Shown here: piece by piece, positions 21,993 through 32,500 of the stretch | Layout of the letters: each line of letters opens with the position of its first letter | Position numbering within the stretch: position 1 is the stretch's first letter | Source of the DNA: Granulosicoccaceae sp. 1_MG-2023 | GTDB lineage: Bacteria > Pseudomonadota > Gammaproteobacteria > Granulosicoccales > Granulosicoccaceae | Length of the DNA: 64,000 nt | NCBI GenBank assembly: GCA_030546905.1 | Contig: JAUOPI010000010.1 | Coordinates: 1 to 64,000, forward strand | Direction of reading: 5' to 3' | Made by a program: the position numbers and the translations under genes | The notes under the pieces: generated by a model | Database searches by the model: none | What the model saw: only the letters and a program-made list of their open reading frames with translations | What the model was told of the DNA's origin: nothing

Positions 21993-24308
21993 ATGAGCTC
22001 CCCCATTTTTGCTTTTCGCAGACTGGTTCTGTCCGGTCTGCTCGCTGTTGCCGTCTGGCAAACTCCCGTGTCGGCAGCGGAGCCGGTGCCGCGCTTTCAG
22101 GTGGCTGATATCGTGGTCGAAGGTGCCTCGCGCATCGATGTGGGTACCGTGCTGACCTATCTGCCGGTACGCAGCGGCGATCTGTTTGATCCGGCCACCG
22201 ATACGGCCCGCAGCATCCGGGCGTTGTACGAGACCGGCCTGTTCAGTGATGTGTCCTTGTCGCGGCGCGACGATCACACCTTGCTGGTCAGCGTGACCGA
22301 ACGTCCGTCGATTGCCGATATCCGCATCAGCGGCAATAAAAAACTCGACGATGATCAGCTCGAAGAAGCGTTGCGTGGCGTCGGTCTGGCCAAGGGCAGG
22401 GCGTTTAACCGCTCCCTGCTCGACAGTGTGGAGCAGGAGCTGCGGCGCTTGTATTTCAGCTCCGGCAACTACGGCATGCGGATCGAGAAAGAGGTCGAAG
22501 AGCTCGAGCGCAACCGCGTGGCGGTCAATCTGACGATCACGGAAGGGCCGGTGGCCAAGATCCGGCATATCAATATCGTCGGCAACAAGGCCTTCAGTGA
22601 CGAAAAACTGCTGGGTCTGTTCGAGTCCGGCATTGTTAACTACAACCCCTTCAGCAGCGCCGATGAATATTCGCGGGTCAAGCTTGAGGGCGATCTGGAA
22701 ACCCTGCGTTCCTATTACCTCGACCGCGGTTACCTGCGGTTTAATATCGAGTCGCAGCAGGTCTCCCTGTCGGACGACAAGCAGACTATTTACATCACCA
22801 TCAACGTGGATGAGGGTGAGCAGTACAGTGTCGCCTCGGTCGGTCTGGAAGGCGAAACGGTTGTGCCTGCAGAGGAGCTGCAGGGGCTGATTACCCAGCA
22901 GCCGGGCAGCATCTTCTCGCGCAAGGCCATGGTCAGCAGCTCGACGGCGATCACGGACCGGCTCGGCGAGGAAGGCTTTGCTTTTGCCGATGTGCAGGTG
23001 ATGCCGCAGATCGACGATGAGAAAAAAGAAGTCGCGCTGACTTTTCAGGTGCGCCCGGGTGAGCGTGCCTATGTCCGCCGGATTGTGTTTACCGGCCAGT
23101 ACAAAACCCGCGACGAAGTGCTGCGCCGTGAGATGCGTCAGCTCGAGGGCAGCCGCTTTTCTCCGCAGCTGGTGAACCGTTCGCGGGTGCGCCTGCAGCG
23201 CCTGAGCTATCTGCAGAGCGTCAGTATCGATACCCAGCGTGTGCCGGGCAGTGACAACCAGATCGACCTGATTGTGCGCGTGGTTGAGGGCTCGTCCGGC
23301 TCCTTCGGTGCCACCGCCGGTTACGGCTCCAGCGGCTTTCTGTTCAATATCAACCTGACTCAGGAAAACATCTTCGGCTCCGGCAAGCGCCTGCAATTTG
23401 CGTTTGATACCAGCACCACCACGGACCAGTTGTCTGCGTCTTTCACCGAGCCTTATTACACCCAGGACGGCATCAGCCGCACGGTCACAGCGTTTATCCG
23501 AAAGACCGATGCCAGTGAGGTGTCTTCCAGCTCCAAATACATCATGGATTCCTACGGCGCCAACGTCAGTTTCGGCGTGCCGATCAGCGAATTCTCCACC
23601 TTCCGCCTCGGCGGCGGTTACGAGCACGTCAAGCTGACCGAGACGGATAACTCGGCCGACCATATCGTTGATTTCATCGCCGATGAAGGGCGGGAATTTG
23701 ATATTTTCACCGGCACGATCGGTTACAGCCATGACACGCGTAACCGCACGGTGTTCGCCACCAGCGGCGCGCTGCATTCACTCTCGCTGGAATCGACGCT
23801 GGGCATCGGTGACCTGAACTACTACAAGGCCGGATACCGTTTTGAGTATTTCTATCCGCTAACCGATTTCTACACGCTCTCGACCACCGCGCGGATCGAT
23901 TACGGTAACGGCTTCGGTGATGACAGCACGCTGCCGTTCTTCCGCCGTTACTACGCCGGTGGTGTGCGCACCTTGCGCGGCTACGAAAACGGCAGTCTCG
24001 GGCCGCGTGATTCCAACGACGATGCTGCCGGCGGTGATTTCCGCACGCTCGGCACGCTGGAAGTGATCTTCCCGCCGCCGTTTGTCGAAGAGCCCGGCGC
24101 GACGCGCTTCAGTCTGTTTACCGATTTCGGAAACGTGTTCGAGGACTATCACGACTTCGATGCAAGCACCTTGCGCGGTGCGTACGGGATCGCGTTTGTC
24201 TGGCTGTCGCCGGTCGGCCCGCTGACCTTCAGTCTGGCGCGACCCTATAACTACAGCGACAGCGACGAGACTGAGCAGTTTCAGTTCACCATCGGCTCGA
24301 TTTTCTGA
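21993..24308 (+). CDS. bamA: Outer-membrane assembly factor BamA
   Basis: BamA is the essential Omp85 insertase. The 771-residue precursor has a signal peptide (cleavage near PVSAAEP) and five POTRA domains over about residues 30-430. A 16-strand barrel follows, ending in an aromatic residue (TIGSIF) as required for assembly. Sequences such as [13 protein letters not shown]-like [15 protein letters not shown] near residue 660 match the conserved loop-6 VRGF/Y region. The start has no strong Shine-Dalgarno. The next gene is lpxD, and the usual skp gene is absent. Confidence 0.97.
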   Translation: MSSPIFAFRRLVLSGLLAVAVWQTPVSAAEPVPRFQVADIVVEGASRIDVGTVLTYLPVRSGDLFDPATDTARSIRALYETGLFSDVSLSRRDDHTLLVSVTERPSIADIRISGNKKLDDDQLEEALRGVGLAKGRAFNRSLLDSVEQELRRLYFSSGNYGMRIEKEVEELERNRVAVNLTITEGPVAKIRHINIVGNKAFSDEKLLGLFESGIVNYNPFSSADEYSRVKLEGDLETLRSYYLDRGYLRFNIESQQVSLSDDKQTIYITINVDEGEQYSVASVGLEGETVVPAEELQGLITQQPGSIFSRKAMVSSSTAITDRLGEEGFAFADVQVMPQIDDEKKEVALTFQVRPGERAYVRRIVFTGQYKTRDEVLRREMRQLEGSRFSPQLVNRSRVRLQRLSYLQSVSIDTQRVPGSDNQIDLIVRVVEGSSGSFGATAGYGSSGFLFNINLTQENIFGSGKRLQFAFDTSTTTDQLSASFTEPYYTQDGISRTVTAFIRKTDASEVSSSSKYIMDSYGANVSFGVPISEFSTFRLGGGYEHVKLTETDNSADHIVDFIADEGREFDIFTGTIGYSHDTRNRTVFATSGALHSLSLESTLGIGDLNYYKAGYRFEYFYPLTDFYTLSTTARIDYGNGFGDDSTLPFFRRYYAGGVRTLRGYENGSLGPRDSNDDAAGGDFRTLGTLEVIFPPPFVEEPGATRFSLFTDFGNVFEDYHDFDASTLRGAYGIAFVWLSPVGPLTFSLARPYNYSDSDETEQFQFTIGSIF

Positions 24309-24400
24309 TCCGGTGCCGGGATTGCGGCGAGGATAGGTAGGGCATAAACTTCGCCACTGTCGCGCCGCGAGGCGCAGGTTTTACTGAACAGGAATTGCAG

Positions 24401-25393
24401 ATGCCTTCTATCACTCTGGGCGAACTGGCCGGCACACTCGGGCTGTCTTTCAACGGCGACCCGGCGTTGCGCCTCGAGGGTATCAACTCGCTGGACGCCG
24501 CCGGTGCCGGTGAGCTGAGTTTTATCGTCAGCGCCAAATACGCCGATACCCTGACGTCCACCGGCGCAGCCGCGGTGATCGTGCCTGCGGCGCTGGCCGA
24601 ACAGGCGCCCTGTGCCACGCTGATCTCCGATAATCCCTATCTGACCTATGCCCGTGTCTCCCATCTGTTCCGTGAGCCGGTGCGTGAAGCACCCGGCGTC
24701 GCTTCCGGTGCGGTGATCGAAGAAGGCGCTGTGGTCGCCGACAGCGCCCGCATCGGCCACGGTGCGGTGATCAGTGCCGGCGCCAGCATCGGTGCGGACT
24801 GCAGCATCGGCGCCAATTGCTATATCGGTCCGGGTACGGTGATCGGTGCCGGTACCCACCTGTTTGCCAATGTGACCATCTACCACGACTGTGTATTGGG
24901 CGAGAACTGCCGTCTGCAATCGGGGGTGGTGATCGGCGGCGAAGGTTTCGGTTATGCCCGCGACGGCGCCGCCGGCTGGCAGCGTATTAATCAGGTCGGC
25001 AGGGTAGTGATCGGTGACCGCGTCGAGATCGGTGCCGGCACCACGGTCGATCGTGGCGCCATCGCCGATACGGTCATAGAAGACGGGGTGATCCTGGACA
25101 ATCTGATCATGATTGCGCACAACGTGCATATCGGGCGCAATACCGCCATCGCCGCTTGTACCGGCATCGCCGGCAGTGCTGTTATCGGTGCCGATTGCAC
25201 CATCGGCGGTTCGGTCAATATCAACGGTCATATCAGCATCTGCGACAAAGCCCATGTCACGGCCGTGAGTTTTGTGATGCGCTCGATTACCGAACCGGGT
25301 GCGTACAGCTCGGGCATTCCGGCCGAATCCAACCGCAAATGGAACCGCACGCTGGCCCGTCTGAGACGGCTTGATCAGAGCCGTTCACGCTAA
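24401..25393 (+). CDS. lpxD: UDP-3-O-(3-hydroxymyristoyl)glucosamine N-acyltransferase
   Basis: LpxD catalyses the third step of lipid A synthesis. The start at ATG 24401 is supported by AGGA seven bases upstream; an in-frame TTG two codons earlier is less likely. The 330-residue protein has an N-terminal uridine-binding domain (ITLGELAGTLGL), a left-handed beta-helix of hexapeptide repeats, and the catalytic His region IAHNVHIGRNTAIAAC. It lies directly after bamA with a 92-nt gap too short for skp. Confidence 0.96.
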   Translation: MPSITLGELAGTLGLSFNGDPALRLEGINSLDAAGAGELSFIVSAKYADTLTSTGAAAVIVPAALAEQAPCATLISDNPYLTYARVSHLFREPVREAPGVASGAVIEEGAVVADSARIGHGAVISAGASIGADCSIGANCYIGPGTVIGAGTHLFANVTIYHDCVLGENCRLQSGVVIGGEGFGYARDGAAGWQRINQVGRVVIGDRVEIGAGTTVDRGAIADTVIEDGVILDNLIMIAHNVHIGRNTAIAACTGIAGSAVIGADCTIGGSVNINGHISICDKAHVTAVSFVMRSITEPGAYSSGIPAESNRKWNRTLARLRRLDQSRSR

Positions 25394-25567
25394 TTGGATT
25401 TGTATTTTTGCAACAAGTTTCTACAGTTTAATGCAGGATGTTGCGAAAGAGACACTTGCATGACCGCCCTGTGGCGCGGAAAATACGCCAACCCCGATAG
25501 GGTCCGTCGCTTAGCCTGAGTTTTGCCGGCGGACGATCCGATAACGAAAACAAAACGAGACAGAGTC

Positions 25568-26017
25568 TTGGACGCTTTATCAATCCACGAAGTGCTGAAT
25601 TACCTGCCGCACCGCTATCCGTTTCTGATGATCGACCGGGTAACGGAGTTTGTTGAAGGCGAACGGATCAAGGCGCTCAAGAACGTCACCTATAACGAAC
25701 CGATTTTCACCGGTCACTTCCCGCATCACCCGATCTTTCCGGGCGTACTGATTCTGGAAGCGATGGCGCAGGCGGCCGCGATTCTGGCCTTCCGTTCGGT
25801 AGGGCAGTCACCCGGTGAAGACACGCTCTATCTGTTTGTCGGTATCGACAAAGCGCGTTTCAAACGCCAGGTCGGACCGGGTGATCAGATGGTGTTTGAT
25901 GTCTCGATTGCGCGCAACAAGCGCGGTATCTGGCAGTTCGACGCCACCTGCTCGGTTGATGACAAAACCGCCTGCACCGCGACGATTCTGATTACCAGCA
26001 GCGAGATCAAGTCTTGA
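25568..26017 (+). CDS. fabZ: 3-hydroxyacyl-ACP dehydratase FabZ
   Basis: FabZ dehydrates 3-hydroxyacyl-ACP in fatty acid synthesis and competes with LpxA for 3-hydroxymyristoyl-ACP. From a TTG at 25568 the protein has 149 residues, the normal length, starting close to the conserved [15 protein letters not shown]. The catalytic His and Glu are in [21 protein letters not shown] longer form from TTG 25523 would add a charged, unconserved extension. A 174-bp gap with no gene separates it from lpxD. Its stop overlaps the lpxA start. Confidence 0.94.
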   Translation: MDALSIHEVLNYLPHRYPFLMIDRVTEFVEGERIKALKNVTYNEPIFTGHFPHHPIFPGVLILEAMAQAAAILAFRSVGQSPGEDTLYLFVGIDKARFKRQVGPGDQMVFDVSIARNKRGIWQFDATCSVDDKTACTATILITSSEIKS

Positions 26018-26784
26018 TTCACCCGACAGCCATAATTGACCCTAAAGCCAGCGTGGCCGATGACTGTGAGATCGGCGCTTACAGCATTATCGGCGCAGAC
26101 GTGGAGTTGGGCAGCGGTTGCGTGATCGGGCCGCATGTGGTGATCAGTGGACCGACCCGTCTCGGTCGCAATAACCGGATATACCAGTTTGCCTCGCTCG
26201 GTGAGGCGCCTCAGGATCTCAAGTACAACGGCGAACCGACCCGTCTTGAGCTGGGCGATAACAACACGGTCCGCGAATACGTGACCATGAACCGCGGTAC
26301 GGTCGACGGCGGCGGACTGACGTCGGTCGGCAACGATAATCTCTTTATGGGCTACACCCACGTGGCCCACGACTGCCATATCGGCAATCACACTGTCTTC
26401 AGCAACGGCGCCTCGCTGGCCGGTCATGTCACTGTCGGTGATTACGCCATTTTCGGTGGGTTTACCCTGGTCCATCAGTTCAGTGTGATCGGCGCACATG
26501 CGTTTACCGGGATGGGCACGGCGGTGAACCGCGATGTGCCGCCTTTTACCATGGCTTCGGGCAATCACGCCCACGCGGTGGGAATCAATAAAAAAGGCCT
26601 GCGCCGGCGCGGGTTTACTGATGAGACCGTATCGGCCCTGCATCGGGCCTACATGCTGCTGGTCAAGCAACGCGGCGGACGCGACGAAGCAGTGCAGCAG
26701 TTACAGGACAGCATGGATCAGTTCCCCGAAGTGCGCGAATTCGTCGATTTTGTCCTCAACAGCCAGCGCGGCATCGTACGCTAA
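26014..26784 (+). CDS. lpxA: UDP-N-acetylglucosamine O-acyltransferase
   Basis: LpxA performs the first step of lipid A synthesis. The 256-residue beta-helix protein begins [13 protein letters not shown] and has the catalytic His in [13 protein letters not shown] (about residue 122-125) and the C-terminal [17 protein letters not shown] helix region. It starts with TTG, the first two bases of the fabZ stop being shared (TTGA overlap), which implies coupling. In most relatives lpxB follows; here the next gene is uvrA on the other strand. Confidence 0.96.
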   Translation: MIHPTAIIDPKASVADDCEIGAYSIIGADVELGSGCVIGPHVVISGPTRLGRNNRIYQFASLGEAPQDLKYNGEPTRLELGDNNTVREYVTMNRGTVDGGGLTSVGNDNLFMGYTHVAHDCHIGNHTVFSNGASLAGHVTVGDYAIFGGFTLVHQFSVIGAHAFTGMGTAVNRDVPPFTMASGNHAHAVGINKKGLRRRGFTDETVSALHRAYMLLVKQRGGRDEAVQQLQDSMDQFPEVREFVDFVLNSQRGIVR

Positions 26785-26804
26785 GCGACATTGCCCGAAC
26801 CGCT

Positions 26805-29648
26805 TCAGTCGCCGGCCTGATTACAGCCCGGCAGTAACTTGGCCAGATAACGCCCCGTATGGGAGCGCGGTTCTGCGCAGATCGCCTCGGGTGTGCCGCA
26901 GGCGATAATCTCCCCACCTTTCTCGCCGCCTTCAGGGCCCAGATCAATCAGCCAGTCGGCGGTTTTGATCACATCCAGATTGTGTTCGATAACAACAATG
27001 CTGTTGCCCTGATCGCGCAGTCTGTGCAGCACTTTCAGCAGTTGCGCCACGTCTTCGAAGTGCAGACCGGTGGTCGGCTCATCGAGAATATACAGCGTCT
27101 GGCCGGTATCGCGCTTGGACAGCTCTCTTGCCAGCTTGACCCGTTGCGCTTCACCGCCTGACAAGGTGGTGGCGTTCTGCCCCAGGGTCACATAGCTCAG
27201 GCCCACATCAATCAGCGTCTGCAGCTTCTTCTGCAGGACTGGTACCGCATCAAAGAAATCCCGCGCATCTTCGACGGTCATTTCCAGAACTTCGTGGATA
27301 TTCCTGCCTTTGTAGCGGATCTCCAGTGTCTCGCGGTTATAGCGTTTGCCTTTGCAGACATCGCAGGGCACGTACACATCGGGCAGAAAATGCATTTCCA
27401 CCTTGATCACGCCGTCGCCCTGGCAGGCTTCGCAGCGTCCGCCTTTGACGTTAAAGCTGAAGCGCCCGACCTTGTAGCCCCGCGAGCGGGCTTCTTTGGT
27501 GCCGGCGAACAGCTCGCGGATGGTGGTGAAGAGGCCGGCATAGGTGGCCGGGTTAGAGCGGGGCGTGCGGCCGATGGGGCTTTGATCGATATCGACGATC
27601 TTGTCGATATGCCCGAGTCCGGTGATCTTTTCCACCGGCGCAATATCGTGGCTTGCGCCGTTCAGTTCGCTGGACAGGTATTTGTAGAGCGTATCGTTGA
27701 TCAGTGTTGATTTACCCGAGCCTGAAACGCCGGTAATGCAGGTAAACAGGCCCAGCGGGATATCGACGCTGACATTTTTTAAATTATTGCCGCTGGCATT
27801 GCTGATATGCAGACGCGCTTCGCCGGGCGGATGACGGTCGGGGATGGTGATTTCGCGGCGTCCCGAGAGGTAGGCACCGGTGAGCGAGTTGCTGTCGGCG
27901 CAAATCTCCTCCGGGGTACCCTGGGCGATGATCGTGCCGCCGTGCACGCCGGCACCCGGCCCCAGATCAACCACATGGTCGGCTGCGCGGATGGCGTCCT
28001 CGTCGTGCTCGACCACGATGACTGTATTGCCCAGATCGCGCAAATACACCAGCGTCTGCAAGAGCCGGTCGTTATCGCGTTGGTGAAGACCGATGGACGG
28101 TTCGTCCAGCACATACATCACCCCGGTCAGGCCGGCGCCGATCTGGCTGGCTAAGCGGATGCGCTGGGTTTCGCCGCCGGAAAGGGTGTCCGCGCTGCGA
28201 CTCAGGGAAAGGTATTCCAGACCCACATTGACCAGAAACTGCAGGCGTTGGCTGATCTCCATGACGATGCGCGAGGCAATCTCGCCGCGTTTGCCGTCCA
28301 GCTTCAGGTCCGCAAAAAAGGCCAGACAGTTGGCAATGGACATGTCGCTGACGGTGGAGATCGGCACGTCGGCGATCAGCACGTGGCGGGCGGCCGTGTT
28401 GAGACGTGTGCCGCCGCAGGCCTGACAGTCGCGCACGGACAGCAGCTTGGCCAGCTCTTCGCGCACGGCGCTCGATTCGGTTTCGCGGTAGCGCCGTTCC
28501 AGATTCGGGATAATGCCTTCAAATGCGTGGGTGGCATCACGGCTGTTGCCGCGGTCGTTGAGGTAGCTGAAACGGATTTCCTCATCGCCGCTGCCGTACA
28601 GCACGATGTCCTGAAAGCGCTGCTCAAGCGAGGCGAAGGGTTGTTCCGGGTCGAAGCCGTAGTGCGCCGCCAGCGATTGGATCATCTGGAAATAATAGGC
28701 ATTGCGGCGGTCCCAGCCACGGATCGCACCGCCGGCCAGACTCAGTTCGCGATTGACGATAACGCGTTCGGGGTCGAAAAACTGCTGCGCGCCAAGACCG
28801 TCACAGACCTCGCAGGCACCGTGCGGGCTGTTAAAGGAAAACATGCGCGGCTCGGGATCGATCATGGAGTAGCCGCAGACCGGACAGGCGTGGCGGGTCG
28901 AGAATGTCATCTCGGCAATGCCGCTGTCCTCATCCATCGGCGCCACTGTGGCGATGCCGTCGGACAGGCCGCAGACCGTTTCCAGCGAGTCGGCCAGCCG
29001 CGAGGCGATGTCTTCGCGCACTTTAAAGCGATCGACCACCGCTTCGATGGTGTGCGGTTTTTTCGGGTCCAGCGTGACCGGCGTGTCCAGAGTCGTGACC
29101 TGACCGTCGATGCGGGCGCGCAGATACCCCTGGGCGCGCAGCAATTCGAGCACGTTTTCGTGTTCGCCTTTGCGGCTGCGCACCAGCGGCGCCAGCAGCA
29201 TCATGCGCGCACCTTCCGGCAGCGCCAGAATGCGGTCGACCATCTGGCTGATGGTCTGGGCTTCCAGTGAGCCACCGTGCTCGGGGCAGACCGGTGTGCC
29301 GGCGCGGGCGTACAGCAGGCGCAGATAATCGTGAATTTCAGTGATGGTGCCGACGGTCGAGCGCGGATTGTGCGAGGTGGATTTCTGCTCGATGGAGATC
29401 GCCGGTGAGAGCCCTTCGATATGGTCGATGTCGGGCTTTTCCATAACCGACAGAAACTGCCGTGCGTAGGCCGACAGGGACTCCACATAACGGCGCTGAC
29501 CTTCGGCGAAGATGGTGTCAAAGGCCAGTGAGGATTTGCCCGAACCTGACAGTCCGGTCATGACGATCAGTTTGTCCCGCGGTAGATCGAGATCGATGTT
29601 CTTGAGGTTGTGCGTGCGCGCACCGCGGATACGGATTTGGTCTGCCAA
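26805..29648 (-). CDS. uvrA: Excinuclease ABC subunit A
   Basis: UvrA recognises DNA damage in nucleotide excision repair. From TTG 29648 the protein has 947 residues, close to the family norm, and begins [20 protein letters not shown]. An in-frame ATG at 29690 would add 14 unconserved residues. Two ABC modules are visible (Walker [16 protein letters not shown] and [15 protein letters not shown]; signatures [12 protein letters not shown] and [12 protein letters not shown]), with zinc-finger cysteines ([23 protein letters not shown] and CDVCKGKR). It is divergent from the MFS gene, as in many gammaproteobacteria. I see no canonical enterobacterial SOS box before it. Confidence 0.95.
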   Translation of the reverse strand: MADQIRIRGARTHNLKNIDLDLPRDKLIVMTGLSGSGKSSLAFDTIFAEGQRRYVESLSAYARQFLSVMEKPDIDHIEGLSPAISIEQKSTSHNPRSTVGTITEIHDYLRLLYARAGTPVCPEHGGSLEAQTISQMVDRILALPEGARMMLLAPLVRSRKGEHENVLELLRAQGYLRARIDGQVTTLDTPVTLDPKKPHTIEAVVDRFKVREDIASRLADSLETVCGLSDGIATVAPMDEDSGIAEMTFSTRHACPVCGYSMIDPEPRMFSFNSPHGACEVCDGLGAQQFFDPERVIVNRELSLAGGAIRGWDRRNAYYFQMIQSLAAHYGFDPEQPFASLEQRFQDIVLYGSGDEEIRFSYLNDRGNSRDATHAFEGIIPNLERRYRETESSAVREELAKLLSVRDCQACGGTRLNTAARHVLIADVPISTVSDMSIANCLAFFADLKLDGKRGEIASRIVMEISQRLQFLVNVGLEYLSLSRSADTLSGGETQRIRLASQIGAGLTGVMYVLDEPSIGLHQRDNDRLLQTLVYLRDLGNTVIVVEHDEDAIRAADHVVDLGPGAGVHGGTIIAQGTPEEICADSNSLTGAYLSGRREITIPDRHPPGEARLHISNASGNNLKNVSVDIPLGLFTCITGVSGSGKSTLINDTLYKYLSSELNGASHDIAPVEKITGLGHIDKIVDIDQSPIGRTPRSNPATYAGLFTTIRELFAGTKEARSRGYKVGRFSFNVKGGRCEACQGDGVIKVEMHFLPDVYVPCDVCKGKRYNRETLEIRYKGRNIHEVLEMTVEDARDFFDAVPVLQKKLQTLIDVGLSYVTLGQNATTLSGGEAQRVKLARELSKRDTGQTLYILDEPTTGLHFEDVAQLLKVLHRLRDQGNSIVVIEHNLDVIKTADWLIDLGPEGGEKGGEIIACGTPEAICAEPRSHTGRYLAKLLPGCNQAGD

Positions 29649-29759
29649 CGGGACAATATCTCCAGCAATCGTCGCCACGCTCCAACGCATGTGGCCGGGA
29701 TTATTCGGCGTGGGCAAAACTGCTAATATACGCTGATTAAACGGCGATAGGCAAAAGCA

Positions 29760-31163
29760 ATGACAGAAGTTTCAGCGCATCGGCAGACGCTTGATGATGC
29801 GCAGAACATGCTCCCGGTGGAGCGGCGCGCAGCGGCCAGTCTGGCCTTGGTTTACAGCGTGCGGATGTTCGGTCTTTTTATTATTTTGCCGGTGTTCAGT
29901 CTCTATGCCTCGGACTACGAAGGCGCGACACCGATGTTGCTGGGACTGGCGCTGGGTATTTACGGCTTGTTTCAGGCCTTGCTGCAATTGCCTTTCGGCT
30001 TTCTCTCCGACCGCATCGGGCGCAAACCGGTGATTCTGGCCGGACTGACCTTATTCTTCCTCGGCAGCGTGGTGGCGGCTTGTGCTGACAGCATCGGCGC
30101 GTTGATCTTCGGTCGGGCATTACAGGGCAGCGGGGCGATCGCGGCGGCGATTATGGCGCTGGCGGCGGATCTGACCCGCGAGCAGCACCGCACCAAAATG
30201 ATGGCCTCGCTGGGTGCCAGTATCGGTGTGGCTTTTATGGTCTCGCTGGTGGCCGGGCCGGTGCTGGTGCGCTGGCTGGGCTTGTCGGGTCTGTTCTGGC
30301 TGACCGGGGCGGCGGCGGTGCTGGGGATGCTGATCGTGCAGTTCCGCGTGCCGACACCGGTGCAGGCACGTGCCGGTAAGGAATCGCGGGCCTCGGTGCC
30401 GCAGATGCTGCAACTTCTGCGTGATCGTCAGTTGCTGCGTCTGGATGCCGGCATCTTTTTGCTGCATATGATGGTCAGCGCGACCTTTCTCGGTGTGCCC
30501 TTGAGTCTGGCCGCTTCCGGACTTGCCGGCAGCGGACACTGGCAGGTCTATCTGCCGGCCTTGCTGATTTCCATCGCGGTGATGGTGCCGGCGGTGATTC
30601 TGGCAGAAAAATACGGCCATCTGCGGCGCATCTTTCTGATTGCGGTCAGCGGGCTGGCGCTGGCCCAGTGTCTGTTGGTCGCCGGCGAGAGCCGGCACAG
30701 CACGCTGTGGCTGTTTGCTGCGGTGACGGTGTTTTTCAGTTTCTTCAACACCCTGGAAGCTCTGTTGCCGTCGCTGGTTTCCAAGCTCGCGCCGGTGACC
30801 GGGCGTGGCAGCGCCATGGGTGTTTACTCGGCAAGTCAGTTTCTTGGTGCTTTTGCCGGCGGGGTCGCCGGTGGGGCGCTCTATGCGTCGCTGGGTATTG
30901 TTGGCTTATATTATTGTGCTGCCGCTGCGGCCTTGCTGTGGTTGCTGATCGCCCGCGGCATGCGTGCGCCGCAAGGGGTGACCACACAGCTGGTCCACGT
31001 GGGTGAGCTGAGTGAAGCCGCCGCGGCTGAGCTGGCCGGACGGCTCAGCGCCTTGCCGGGTGTGACCGAAGCGGTGCTGGTCAGCGAGGAAGGCGTGGCC
31101 TATCTGCGCGTAGACAGGCAGCAGTTCGACCGCAGCTCGCTGAGCACGTTGGGGCTGAGTTAA
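29760..31163 (+). CDS. MFS transporter with C-terminal YajR-like domain
   Basis: The 467-residue protein has 12 predicted membrane helices and motif A ([12 protein letters not shown] at about residues 79-90). A soluble C-terminal domain of about 65 residues follows (residues about 400-467: [20 protein letters not shown] ... [14 protein letters not shown]). It resembles the ferredoxin-like YAM domain of E. coli YajR. The substrate is unknown. The gene is often found between uvrA and ssb in this phylum. Promoter elements in the 42-bp gap after uvrA are not obvious. Confidence 0.85.
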   Translation: MTEVSAHRQTLDDAQNMLPVERRAAASLALVYSVRMFGLFIILPVFSLYASDYEGATPMLLGLALGIYGLFQALLQLPFGFLSDRIGRKPVILAGLTLFFLGSVVAACADSIGALIFGRALQGSGAIAAAIMALAADLTREQHRTKMMASLGASIGVAFMVSLVAGPVLVRWLGLSGLFWLTGAAAVLGMLIVQFRVPTPVQARAGKESRASVPQMLQLLRDRQLLRLDAGIFLLHMMVSATFLGVPLSLAASGLAGSGHWQVYLPALLISIAVMVPAVILAEKYGHLRRIFLIAVSGLALAQCLLVAGESRHSTLWLFAAVTVFFSFFNTLEALLPSLVSKLAPVTGRGSAMGVYSASQFLGAFAGGVAGGALYASLGIVGLYYCAAAAALLWLLIARGMRAPQGVTTQLVHVGELSEAAAAELAGRLSALPGVTEAVLVSEEGVAYLRVDRQQFDRSSLSTLGLS

Positions 31164-31305
31164 GGCCCTGAAATGGGCTGTGCGCTAAGCCCGTAAAGGG
31201 TGGTAGACTACCGCGTTTTTGGGTGCCGGCCGGTCTGGACCGGGCGGCGACTGATTACTCATTTGGCCGGCCGGCGATAGTGTCGCGCCGCTGTGGAGAA
31301 GATGA

Positions 31306-31812
31306 ATGGCTCGCGGAATCAATAAAGTAATTCTGGTCGGGAACCTGGGGCAGGACCCGGAAACCCGCGCTTTGCCGAGCGGCGGCGCGGTAACCAACTT
31401 CAGTCTGGCAACCACTGACAGCTGGATGGATAAGCAAAGCGGTCAGCGTCAGGACCGTACCGAGTGGCACCGTGTTGTCATGTTCAACAAGCTCGCGGAG
31501 ATTGCCGGTCAGTACCTGAGAAAAGGCAGTCAGGTTTATATCGAAGGGCGTTTGCAGACCCGCAAATGGCAGGGTAATGACGGTCAGGACCGTTACACCA
31601 CTGAAATTGTCGCCAACGATATGCAGATGCTTGGTGGTCGCGGTGACGGCGGCGGTGGCAGCGCGTCCTATGGCGGTGGCGGCGGTGGTTCTTATGGCGG
31701 CGGTCAGCCGCAGCCGCAACAAAACAGCCGTCCGCAGCAGGGTGGCGGACAGCAGTCTGCGCCGCCTCCCATGAGCGGCCCGGATGATTTCGACGACGAT
31801 ATCCCGTTCTGA
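31306..31812 (+). CDS. ssb: Single-stranded DNA-binding protein, copy 1
   Basis: The 168-residue SSB has an OB-fold (residues 1-110: [20 protein letters not shown] ... [15 protein letters not shown]), a Gly/Gln-rich disordered linker and the conserved acidic tip DDFDDDIPF that recruits repair and replication proteins. GGAGAAG sits just before the ATG. The uvrA-MFS-ssb order is common in gammaproteobacteria, so this copy is probably the housekeeping SSB. A close paralogue follows 85 nt later. Confidence 0.96.
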   Translation: MARGINKVILVGNLGQDPETRALPSGGAVTNFSLATTDSWMDKQSGQRQDRTEWHRVVMFNKLAEIAGQYLRKGSQVYIEGRLQTRKWQGNDGQDRYTTEIVANDMQMLGGRGDGGGGSASYGGGGGGSYGGGQPQPQQNSRPQQGGGQQSAPPPMSGPDDFDDDIPF

Positions 31813-31815
31813 TTG

Positions 31816-31845
31816 AAATAAAGCAGTCAGTGAGCTGCTTTATTT
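31816..31845 (+). terminator. Hairpin between the two ssb genes
   Basis: A perfect 11-bp inverted repeat (AAATAAAGCAG / CTGCTTTATTT) with an 8-nt loop begins 3 nt after the first ssb stop. Only three T residues follow the stem, so it may be a weak terminator or an mRNA-stabilising end that lowers expression of the second ssb. Confidence 0.6.
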
Positions 31846-31897
31846 AAAAGGCCGCTTCAGCTCGCGAAAACAGGCTGCGCCACCGTGGAGAAGGTGA

Positions 31898-32332
31898 ATG
31901 GCTCGCGGAATCAACAAAGTTATTCTGATCGGGAATCTGGGGCAGGACCCGCAGACCCGCTATACGCCGAGCGGTGGTGCAGTAACCAACTTCAGTCTGG
32001 CAACCACTGACAGCCGGATGGATAAGCAAAGCGGCCAGCGTCAGGAACGTACCGAGTGGCATCGCGTTGTCATGTTTAACCAGCTCGCTGAGGTCGCCGG
32101 TCAGTACCTGAGAAAAGGCAGCCAGGTTTATATCGAAGGGCGTTTGCAGACCCGCAAATGGCGGGGCAAAAACGGTCAGGACCGTTACACCACCGAAGTT
32201 ATCGCCAATGATATGCAGATGCTCGGCGGTCGTGGTGAGGGTGGTCCGCTGCCCGGGGCGCCTGCCGTGAGCGGCGCGGGTGGCTACGATGAGGAGATTC
32301 CGTTTTTCGATGACGATAGCCCTCCGTTCTGA
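31898..32332 (+). CDS. Single-stranded DNA-binding protein, copy 2 (tandem paralogue)
   Basis: This 144-residue SSB is almost identical to copy 1 over the OB-fold. About 15 substitutions fall in the first 110 residues, for example SWMDKQ to SRMDKQ and FNKLAEIA to FNQLAEVA. The region just upstream, including GTGGAGAAGGTGA, is also duplicated. The linker is much shorter. The C-terminal tip differs, with an EEIPFF segment followed by DDDSPPF, so two IPF/PPF-like elements lie in tandem. It retains ssDNA-binding residues and should be functional. A strong terminator follows at 32352. Confidence 0.93.
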   Translation: MARGINKVILIGNLGQDPQTRYTPSGGAVTNFSLATTDSRMDKQSGQRQERTEWHRVVMFNQLAEVAGQYLRKGSQVYIEGRLQTRKWRGKNGQDRYTTEVIANDMQMLGGRGEGGPLPGAPAVSGAGGYDEEIPFFDDDSPPF

Positions 32333-32351
32333 GAGCGGACAGAGTTGAAAG

Positions 32352-32379
32352 AAAAAGCCCCGTACTGCGGGGCTTTTTT
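32352..32379 (+). terminator. Intrinsic terminator after the ssb pair
   Basis: An A5 run, the stem AGCCCCG/CGGGGCT and a T6 run, 20 nt after the second ssb stop. Confidence 0.9.
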
Positions 32380-32500
32380 GTGTCTGCGCTGATGACATTG
32401 CGTACAGAGCACAATTTACACATGCAGGGCGTCCGGCGCTGGTGCTGTCTGCTACTATCGGCGGTTTGAATCGCTACATTCTTTGAGACGGAGGGAATTC

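Noticed and set aside
21954-23777. Minus-strand open frame of 607 codons opposite bamA
   Set aside because: The bamA frame carries signal peptide, POTRA and barrel features; the antisense frame has none.
24281-25255. Minus-strand open frame rich in Asp, His and Thr opposite lpxD
   Set aside because: The apparent repeat character mirrors the hexapeptide repeats of lpxD; it is not an independent gene.
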